A DNA stretch of 5,018 nucleotides from assembly GCA_003517945.1 (NCBI GenBank), contig DOZP01000116.1, forward strand, positions 14,886 to 19,903. The letters run 5' to 3'. A model generated the notes under the pieces. It did no database searches. It had not been told where the DNA came from and saw only the letters and a program-made list of their open reading frames with translations. Both the position numbers and the translations under genes were made by a program. Each line of letters starts with the position of its first letter. Position 1 is the first letter of the stretch. Source of the stretch: Porphyromonadaceae bacterium (GTDB lineage: Bacteria; Bacteroidota; Bacteroidia; Bacteroidales; Tannerellaceae). Shown one piece after another: positions 1-5,018 of this stretch.

Positions 1-2033
1 GCGGCGATTGCCTGATTACCATTCTGTCCCCAGTTAGCCCTTATTTTCAAAAAGTCCATAACCGGTAACATGGATTCCATAAAAGACTCGGATGTCAGGA
101 TCCATCCCGCAGAAACCGAAGGAAAATATCCCCAGCGGTTACCTCGTGCAAAATTGGAAGAACCGTCGGCACGCAACACAACCGTTGCCATATACTTATT
201 TTCATAATCATAATTTATACGTCCGAAAAAAGATGCCAGCGCGGTTTTTCCCCACGGAGCCCCTCCCATAGATGTAGCGGAATTTAGTTCCGTCAGCGGC
301 GCATTACCGACGTATGCATGCTTAAAGTCGTGAAAGATCGGGTTTCCGTTGGCTGCATTTACCCCTTCCCCCATGCCGGTTTTTTCTATCGACTGGCCGA
401 TCATCGCACTTACAGCATGTTTCTGATTGATATTAAATTGATACGTTAACGTATTTTCCCACGTCAGCCCCGTCCCGAGCCATATACTTTGTGATACGGA
501 TTCCAACGTATTAAATTCTGTCGACGACAACGAAAATACAGGTGTAAAACTGCGATAAGTCCCACCGTTAAGCGTATAACCAAAATTACTTTTAAAAATC
601 AAATCCTTTACCGGCTGGATGATCATAAAAAGATTCGCTTTCATGCGATGATTTTTATTGAGATTATAGGACCGGGTCTCCATCCGCGCAATCGGATTTC
701 CGGTACGTACTTCCCAAGGTATGGCGTAATGATAATCCCCCTCCTCATTCAGATGAGGCAGAAACGGCGTAGCCTTTATCATATTGCGGACATCGTTATA
801 CCACATATCGCCGATAGCAATCCCACGGTTTTCAACATAAGAATACGTCAGGTTTTCCCCGAATTTGATGATATCCAGATTGCCGTCTTTCAGTAAAGTA
901 TATTCCGAGTTTATACGCGCCGTATAACGTTCGTAATCCGGGTGAGCCGGCTTTCCGAGAACCCCTTCCTGAGAAGTATACGCAAACCCAAGCGAATAAA
1001 CGGCACCTTCGCCTCCTCCTGTCATATTCAATGCATAATTCTGCGTCGGCGCATTTTCATTCCGGGACAGGTCAAGCCAGTTCGTTCCCTGCCATGATCC
1101 GTTTTTTATCCGTTCCCAATCCGGTACATCCGCCGCAAAATCATAAGGCAGAAGTCCGTCCATCAAACGGGCTTCGTTTACAACGGCCGCATACTCCTGC
1201 GCATTCAGCGTCTGAGGCATACGATATACATTCTGCACCCCATAATACGCATCCAATGACACCTGCATCTTTCCGGCCCTACCCTGTTTAGTCGTAACCA
1301 ATATGACCCCATTGGCGGCCCTTGAGCCGTAAATAGCTGCCGATGCGGCATCTTTCAGCACGTCAATCGACTCGATATCAGCCGGATTCAACGAATTGAT
1401 ATCACCGCCCGGAGACCCGTCTATAATATACAAAGGAGACGAATCGCCTACAGTACCCAAACCACGTATGGTTACTTTAAAACCTTCACCCGGCATACCC
1501 GAAGCCTGCGTGATATTTACACCCGGAGTCTGGCTTTGCAACGCACCCAATACATTGACGGTATTCAACTTTTGAACATCATCTCCCTTTACCTGCACCG
1601 TTGCGCCGGTTATCAGTTTCTTCTTCTGGACACCATATCCGATCACCACCACTTCTTCCAGTTGTCCCATATCTTCTTCCAGTACTACGGACAAATCCGT
1701 TTTACTTCCAATCGTAACCTCCTGGCTCTTATACCCTATATAAGATATAACCAATACGGCATTTCCATCCGGAACCTGAATAGAAAACCTGCCATCCATA
1801 TCTGTTACAATACCCCTTGAAGTCCCCTTTAATGAGACACTGGCTCCGATAAGCGCCTCCCCGGCATCATCCGTTACGGTCCCTGTCACTTTTTTTTCCT
1901 GATTAACATCATTCGTGCCATTGGTCTCCGCATAAATACAAGGCAAATAAACCAATAAAAATGAGAAAACCAGAGTTATCACCCTAAGAGATCCCCTTTT
2001 TGATTGATCATAAAAAAACTGCATTTTTTTCAT
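1..2033 (-). CDS. SusC/RagA-family TonB-dependent outer-membrane transporter, N-terminal 677 codons (partial)
   Basis: Reading the minus strand from an ATG at 2033-2031 gives an open frame of 677 codons plus two bases that leaves the window at position 1. Residues 1-35 form a Sec signal peptide with a hydrophobic core around 18-31 and likely cleavage after CIYA. Residues 48-118 are a CarboxypepD_reg-like beta domain (VTGTVTDDAGEALIGASV, then VTDMDGRFSI and SYIGYKSQEV). The EEVVVIGYGVQKKK segment (126-139) leads into the plug domain, about 140-255, with the SusC signature SPLYIIDG, NPADIESIDVLKDAAS and AAIYGSRAANGVILVTTKQG. The barrel begins after that; GNRWGYFPSVSAGW (631-644) is a typical late-barrel motif. 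Full SusC proteins are about 1000-1100 residues, so the C-terminal third and any susD are missing. There is no STN domain before the carboxypeptidase-like domain, so direct FecR/anti-sigma signalling is not indicated. A second in-frame ATG at 2024-2022 is an alternative start. Substrate (glycan or peptide) is undetermined. Confidence 0.96.
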   Translation of the reverse strand, partial: MKKMQFFYDQSKRGSLRVITLVFSFLLVYLPCIYAETNGTNDVNQEKKVTGTVTDDAGEALIGASVSLKGTSRGIVTDMDGRFSIQVPDGNAVLVISYIGYKSQEVTIGSKTDLSVVLEEDMGQLEEVVVIGYGVQKKKLITGATVQVKGDDVQKLNTVNVLGALQSQTPGVNITQASGMPGEGFKVTIRGLGTVGDSSPLYIIDGSPGGDINSLNPADIESIDVLKDAASAAIYGSRAANGVILVTTKQGRAGKMQVSLDAYYGVQNVYRMPQTLNAQEYAAVVNEARLMDGLLPYDFAADVPDWERIKNGSWQGTNWLDLSRNENAPTQNYALNMTGGGEGAVYSLGFAYTSQEGVLGKPAHPDYERYTARINSEYTLLKDGNLDIIKFGENLTYSYVENRGIAIGDMWYNDVRNMIKATPFLPHLNEEGDYHYAIPWEVRTGNPIARMETRSYNLNKNHRMKANLFMIIQPVKDLIFKSNFGYTLNGGTYRSFTPVFSLSSTEFNTLESVSQSIWLGTGLTWENTLTYQFNINQKHAVSAMIGQSIEKTGMGEGVNAANGNPIFHDFKHAYVGNAPLTELNSATSMGGAPWGKTALASFFGRINYDYENKYMATVVLRADGSSNFARGNRWGYFPSVSAGWILTSESFMESMLPVMDFLKIRANWGQNGNQAIA

Positions 2034-2210
2034 ACAAACTCATTTTTAAATTTTTACACTATCTTTTTTCATATTCAGGAACAGGTAATAAAGCATCTTG
2101 CTATATTACTGTGTTTTCACGTAGTTAATATTCACATCTTCAGTTTTTCATAGATTTTATTTTTAGTTAAACATCATTATATATAAAAATCAATTAATCC
2201 TATTACTATT

Positions 2211-2220
2211 ACACATGTGT
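2211..2220. repeat. 10-bp perfect palindrome in the presumed transporter leader
   Basis: ACACATGTGT reads the same on both strands and is followed by a related half-site (AGGTGT) nine bases after its last T ends, inside a loose TTACAC...GTGTTAA symmetry. If transcription of the transporter starts just below the box at 2250-2257, this lies in its 5' leader close to the start of the RNA. It could be a regulator site or simply chance; no known binding family is recognised. Confidence 0.3.
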
Positions 2221-2249
2221 CATCAGGTGTTAAATAATTTATTTTTCCG

Positions 2250-2257
2250 CAAATATA
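2250..2257 (-). promoter_or_regulatory. Candidate Bacteroidota -7 promoter box for the SusC-like gene
   Basis: On the minus strand the bases read TATATTTG, a full match to the Bacteroidota -7 consensus TAnnTTTG. No clean TTTG -33 element stands at the usual spacing; the minus strand there is T-rich and contains only a weak GTTTT. Transcription would start near 2243-2246, giving a leader of about 210 bases before the ATG at 2033. The call rests on one box, so a different or additional promoter is possible. Confidence 0.4.
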
Positions 2258-2285
2258 TCGTGGTATACAAAAAAATAAAACTTGT

Positions 2286-2318
2286 TTTTGCGTATGAAGA
2301 TCTTCAATTTGCGCAAAA
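2286..2318. repeat. Nested palindrome cluster, candidate operator between divergent promoters
   Basis: Outer arms TTTTGCG (2286-2292) and CGCAAAA (2312-2318) are perfect inverted repeats. Between them is a perfect 12-bp palindrome TGAAGATCTTCA (2295-2306), and the right arm overlaps a perfect 10-bp palindrome TTTGCGCAAA (2308-2317). The cluster lies about 30 bases upstream of the transporter -7 box on the minus strand and about 250 bases before the protease promoter. Its place suggests a dimeric regulator site acting on the transporter promoter. It has no U-tract and does not follow a gene end, so a terminator is unlikely. The regulator is not identifiable. Confidence 0.4.
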
Positions 2319-2570
2319 GTCATTCACGGTATGAAAAAAGCAACGGTCAATATACACGGACAAGGAGGCGCAAATACACATACAATAACCATCCAATGGG
2401 GAGATTGGTGATATAGCGATAAAAATGGCAACTTGAAACTATTTTGAACGATTATACACAATGAAAAAGAAGATGAATTTAATTCTTAGTTTTGATGCAT
2501 TCCTCATGTTTCTATTCAAAAATTCACAAAACAAATCAAGTAAAATCTGCATTTTATTCTTTGCATTTTG

Positions 2571-2578
2571 TATCTTTG
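2571..2578 (+). promoter_or_regulatory. Candidate Bacteroidota -7 promoter box for the protease-lipoprotein unit
   Basis: TATCTTTG matches the TAnnTTTG consensus exactly and ends 42 bases before the protease ATG. Transcription would start near 2582-2586, leaving a leader of about 35-40 bases that contains the AT palindrome at 2587-2598 and a weak AAAGA sequence just before the start codon. No TTTG -33 element is seen at normal spacing, although TTTG occurs closer in, at 2560-2563. Short AT-rich leaders of this kind are usual in Bacteroidota. Confidence 0.5.
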
Positions 2579-2620
2579 TAACAAAATTAAAATTTTAAAT
2601 TAATCATAACAATAAAGAAT

Positions 2621-3946
2621 ATGAAATTTCTTTTATTCTGTACCATAATTATAGCATTTTTTTCCTGCAGCAACGAGGAATTCGTCGCAAATGACACGAA
2701 TTTAGATGATGCTACTAAACCTGAACATAAAAATGTATATAGAATTTTGGAAGAAGACGCAATTAAGAACCTGTTATCTTTTATAAAGCAAATGGAAAAA
2801 TCTCCGGAAGGAGCCATTTCTACAAGAAATAAAGCCGTCAGAACAGTTAAGAACATAGAAATAATAGGGAAAGACAAGGAAAAAATATCAACGTATGCCT
2901 CCGGATATGATAACAATTTATTATCAACCATTAATGCAGATACGCTTATGTATCTCATAAACTTTGAAGAAGATCAGGGTTTCGCGATTGTGTCGGCAGA
3001 TAAACGTTCAAACAATATTTATGCAATCGTTGATGAAGGTTTTATGGATGTAAACAGAATGGAACAGATTAACAATCCCGGGTTTATTTTGTTTATGGAA
3101 AGTGCTGTCAAAAAAGAAATCGAAAATCTTGCAACATACGATATAGCAACTTATAGCAGTGGATCCGGAGGATCCGGAAACACTGGAGGTGGCAATGATT
3201 TCCCTACCGGACCTTTGTATGTAGGCAGTGTAGCTCCAAAACTTAAAACAAAATGGGGACAAGGATATCCATATAATCTATATTGTCCGAACGGATGGAC
3301 CGGATGTGTTTCTACTGCTATGGCACAAATATATTCATACTATCAAACCGTCAGTAATTTTAAATATAATTCTAACAACATAACATTAAATTGGTCACAA
3401 ATAATATCAGACTGTGAAAATACAGATCCTTCTTATGGCCAACTTAATCATAACACCGAAAATACATCATCTGTGCAAATTGCTCATTTTATGCGCTATC
3501 TTGGATACGTACTTAATGCAAACTATTATACTGATGGAAGAGGTACTGCAGCATCATCTCGTGAGGCATTAGATTGGATGCTTCTATATGGTAAACTCAA
3601 ACGCCAATTTTACGAAGGTTATTATACGGCAAACCATACTTATACTTCGGTCGCGCAAGGACATCTTGTTTATATAATAGGAAGAAAAACCGTTAATGGA
3701 GAGAGTGTTGGTCATGCGTGGATTATTGATGGCGGTATACAATATAAAAAATCTGCGACGACAATAGACTGTGAATATTTTGTACATTGCAACTGGGGTT
3801 GGAATGGCGTATGCGACGGTTATTACAAAGAAGATATCTTTAATCATAAAAATGGACCTGTGTATTGGGAAAAGATTGATTCTTTTGGTATAAAGGAGAA
3901 TAGCAATTATGATCATGGTTTTGCTACGGCCGTAATATATAAATAA
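2621..3946 (+). CDS. C10 family (streptopain/SpeB-like) cysteine protease, lipoprotein with Spi-like propeptide
   Basis: A complete 441-residue protein, predicted to cleave proteins at the cell envelope or surface. Residues 1-16 are a lipoprotein signal peptide ending in FFSC; Cys16 is the lipidation site and SNEE follows, resembling a Bacteroidota surface-export signal. Residues about 22-165 form the Spi/pro domain, with the typical NFEEDQGFAIVSADKR (114-129), expected to keep the zymogen inactive. A Gly/Ser linker at 180-191 leads to the peptidase domain, about 195-441. KTKWGQGYPYN (209-219) is followed by the catalytic Cys229 in GCVSTAMAQ, the catalytic His365 in VGHAWIIDG, and NWGW (391-394), all conserved in the family, so it should be active. 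SpeB precursor is about 400 residues; the extra length is mainly in the N-terminal part. There is no C-terminal type IX sorting domain. The next Met is residue 58, so this start is secure. The B. fragilis Bfp proteases are functional relatives. It probably shares a transcript with the gene 31 bases downstream. Confidence 0.95.
   Translation: MKFLLFCTIIIAFFSCSNEEFVANDTNLDDATKPEHKNVYRILEEDAIKNLLSFIKQMEKSPEGAISTRNKAVRTVKNIEIIGKDKEKISTYASGYDNNLLSTINADTLMYLINFEEDQGFAIVSADKRSNNIYAIVDEGFMDVNRMEQINNPGFILFMESAVKKEIENLATYDIATYSSGSGGSGNTGGGNDFPTGPLYVGSVAPKLKTKWGQGYPYNLYCPNGWTGCVSTAMAQIYSYYQTVSNFKYNSNNITLNWSQIISDCENTDPSYGQLNHNTENTSSVQIAHFMRYLGYVLNANYYTDGRGTAASSREALDWMLLYGKLKRQFYEGYYTANHTYTSVAQGHLVYIIGRKTVNGESVGHAWIIDGGIQYKKSATTIDCEYFVHCNWGWNGVCDGYYKEDIFNHKNGPVYWEKIDSFGIKENSNYDHGFATAVIYK
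3161..3178 (+). repeat. Tandem 9-bp repeat encoding Gly/Ser linker of the protease
   Basis: GGATCCGGA occurs twice in direct tandem and is in frame. It codes for part of the linker SGSGGSGNTGGG (residues 180-191) between the Spi-like propeptide and the peptidase domain. Because the unit is three codons long, gain or loss of a copy would change linker length without breaking the frame. Proteolytic maturation of C10 enzymes occurs between these two domains, so the linker is a likely exposed processing region. Confidence 0.85.
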
Positions 3947-3977
3947 AAAACTATCATCAATTTTAAGAATTACAATT

Positions 3978-5012
3978 ATGAATAACAAATTATTTTGGAA
4001 AGTAGCCATTTGGACTAATATCATTATAGCTTCATTTGTTTTCACATCATGCAGTTCCGATAATGGAGACAAAGACGAAAGTCACAGCGATTACTCCTTT
4101 TCATTCAAAGTTCTTGCATATAGTTCAAACCAGAAAACTACCCTGTCTTCACCATACGATAAAGACGTAGTATACTATTATTACAAGGACGACATTATTG
4201 TAAAATCATTACAAGAAACCGATCTGGTTGAATTGGATATTACCCAAGCTACCGATCATTTTGCAGATTTGAAGATTGATATAACGTCTCATGGGCCTGA
4301 TGGCATTGCAACCCACAACATCGTTATTGAATGGAAATACAATAATACAATAACAAGAGACTCTATTGTATGCGAAATAGAAAAATCTGAGAACAATATA
4401 TTAGTTAAAAATATATGGGTTAACAATGTATTAAATTATACCTCTTCAATGGAAAAAGAACAGCCAATTATATCAATCACAAAAGTAAGCCCTGAAGTTT
4501 TGGAGGTTTATGATATAAACAATAATGTTTCTCGCATAGAAAAAGAAGTGGACAGCCTGATATATGTATTTTGGTTGTCGGATGTTGAAGGAAAAGAAAC
4601 AAATATTTTCAGTGAACAAGATGTCAAAGATAAAGGATTTATGATGAATTTTTCATTAACCAACAACAGCAAATATACAGTATATAAATTGGGGACATTC
4701 TGGAGTTCATTAGGGTTTGTTTTTGATGGGGAGCATAGAAATAAACTTCATTCATGCAACACCTTTTCTTCGAATATGAATATCGCAGATACATACGACA
4801 TTGATTTAAATCCGGGAAAAACATTTTTTTACTCACAAAATTGGTGTCCATATAATGAAAATGAACCCACAGTAAACTTATTGCCTGCCGGCAAATATTA
4901 CACTTATTATTATGAGGGATTTCTTGTTTTTAAAGATTATGTACCCGCCATCGATTGGTCTCCATACTATCAATACACTCCAATTATGACTCTGCATTTC
5001 GAAGTAAAATAG
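3978..5012 (+). CDS. Lipoprotein of unrecognised family, candidate partner or inhibitor of the C10 protease
   Basis: A complete 344-residue protein. Residues 1-25 form a lipoprotein signal peptide with the lipobox end FTSC; Cys25 is the predicted lipidation site, followed by the polar, acidic SSDNGDKDES that suits a surface lipoprotein. I do not recognise a family with confidence. Residues about 36-150 look like a beta-rich domain with alternating hydrophobics (FSFKVLAY, HNIVIEWKY). Residues about 190-344 form a second beta-rich unit: VDSLIYVFW, MNFSLTNNSKYTVYKLGTFW, DIDLNPGKTFFYSQNW, LPAGKYYTYYYEG and MTLHFEVK. The order 'strand, L-N-N-S, strand, L-pG, W, L-P-A-G-K-Y' recalls Ig-like protein families, including BsuPI-type protease inhibitors, but this is only a pattern impression. 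It is Tyr-rich and has three cysteines after Cys25 (132, 260, 290). It starts 31 bases after the protease stop with no promoter box or terminator between, so co-transcription is likely. Only six bases follow its stop codon in the window. Confidence 0.88.
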   Translation: MNNKLFWKVAIWTNIIIASFVFTSCSSDNGDKDESHSDYSFSFKVLAYSSNQKTTLSSPYDKDVVYYYYKDDIIVKSLQETDLVELDITQATDHFADLKIDITSHGPDGIATHNIVIEWKYNNTITRDSIVCEIEKSENNILVKNIWVNNVLNYTSSMEKEQPIISITKVSPEVLEVYDINNNVSRIEKEVDSLIYVFWLSDVEGKETNIFSEQDVKDKGFMMNFSLTNNSKYTVYKLGTFWSSLGFVFDGEHRNKLHSCNTFSSNMNIADTYDIDLNPGKTFFYSQNWCPYNENEPTVNLLPAGKYYTYYYEGFLVFKDYVPAIDWSPYYQYTPIMTLHFEVK

Positions 5013-5018
5013 AGATTT

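Larger units (their letters stand above)
2034..2620. other. Divergent intergenic region, AT-rich, no convincing gene
   Basis: This 587-base stretch separates the divergent transporter and protease genes. It holds one TAnnTTTG-type -7 box for each direction, at 2250-2257 (minus) and 2571-2578 (plus), and short perfect palindromes at 2211-2220, 2295-2306, 2308-2317 and 2587-2598. Only very short frames are open: 26 codons at 2331-2411, 40 codons at 2294-2416 and 45 codons at 2461-2598. None has a clear ribosome-binding site, and the last spans the proposed protease promoter. I see no tRNA, rRNA, recognisable riboswitch or insertion-sequence end. Confidence 0.8.

Noticed and set aside
648..896. 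Plus-strand 82-codon open frame
   Set aside because: Lies antisense inside the SusC-like gene, whose minus-strand frame is continuous and carries family motifs; the translation shows no coding character.
1031..1291. Plus-strand 86-codon open frame
   Set aside because: Antisense shadow of the transporter plug/barrel region; low-complexity His/Pro/Ser translation.
1536..1820. Plus-strand 94-codon open frame
   Set aside because: Antisense to the well-conserved carboxypeptidase-like and plug domains of the transporter.
2008..2043. 11-codon minus-strand upstream frame (ATG at 2043-2041) overlapping the transporter start out of frame
   Set aside because: Very short, no ribosome-binding site and in an A/T-rich run where ATG is common; a regulatory upstream frame is not supported.
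2421..2445. Possible -7 box in CTATTTTGAA upstream of the protease
   Set aside because: The spacing inside TAnnTTTG is one base short, and an exact match lies much closer to the gene at 2571-2578.
2461..2598. 45-codon plus-strand frame beginning MKKKMNLILS with two hydrophobic stretches, ending 22 bases before the protease start
   Set aside because: It resembles a leader peptide, but the proposed protease -7 box (2571-2578) lies inside it, no promoter is seen before it, and hydrophobic translation is expected from T-rich DNA. It would revive if the transcript were shown to start upstream of 2461.
2587..2958. Minus-strand 123-codon open frame
   Set aside because: Antisense to the signal peptide and Spi-like propeptide of the C10 protease, whose own frame has clear domain support.
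3008..3262. Minus-strand 84-codon open frame
   Set aside because: Antisense to the protease propeptide-linker junction; no motif or start context.
3947..3977. Terminator or promoter between protease and lipoprotein genes
   Set aside because: The 31 bases contain no stem-loop with a T-tract and no TAnnTTTG box, so a shared transcript is the simpler reading.
3584..4072. Minus-strand 162-codon open frame bridging the two plus-strand genes
   Set aside because: Covers the catalytic His region of the protease and the lipoprotein signal peptide on the opposite strand; hydrophobic runs are explained by complements of AT-rich codons.
4639..4851. Minus-strand 70-codon open frame
   Set aside because: Antisense shadow within the downstream lipoprotein gene, with no recognisable features.
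1..5018. CRISPR array, tRNA/rRNA genes, insertion-sequence ends or transposase
   Set aside because: No regularly spaced repeats, RNA-gene landmarks, terminal inverted repeats or transposase motifs were seen on either strand.

Overview
The window looks like Bacteroidota chromosome, most likely order Bacteroidales. It carries a SusC/RagA-type TonB-dependent outer-membrane transporter with the canonical plug signature, two lipoproteins with Bacteroidota-style acidic or serine-rich residues after the lipobox cysteine, AT-rich ribosome-binding regions, and TAnnTTTG-type -7 promoter boxes. The genus cannot be fixed from this sequence.

Layout: positions 1-2033 (minus strand) hold the first 677 codons of a SusC-like transporter that runs off the left edge. 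It is intact and open from its start to position 1. Positions 2034-2620 are a 587-base AT-rich divergent intergenic region. It holds one candidate promoter box for each direction and a cluster of short perfect palindromes, but no convincing gene. Positions 2621-3946 (plus) encode a complete C10 (streptopain/SpeB-like) cysteine protease made as a lipoprotein with an N-terminal Spi-like propeptide. After a 31-base gap, 3978-5012 (plus) encodes a 344-residue lipoprotein of unrecognised family, probably in the same transcript. Its C-terminal part resembles an Ig-like beta domain.

How the genes may work together: the protease and the second lipoprotein look like a two-gene unit. Small beta-fold inhibitors are known next to other C10 and staphopain-type cysteine proteases, so the lipoprotein is a candidate inhibitor or immunity partner, or alternatively a surface cofactor. 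The divergent SusC-like protein could import oligosaccharides or, as RagA does, peptides. A surface protease beside a peptide importer would make sense, but the SusD partner lies outside the window and the substrate cannot be read from the sequence.

Base composition changes sharply between the two sides: roughly 47% G+C in sampled lines of the transporter gene against roughly 33% in the protease gene. This suggests the protease-lipoprotein pair has a different history from the transporter locus.
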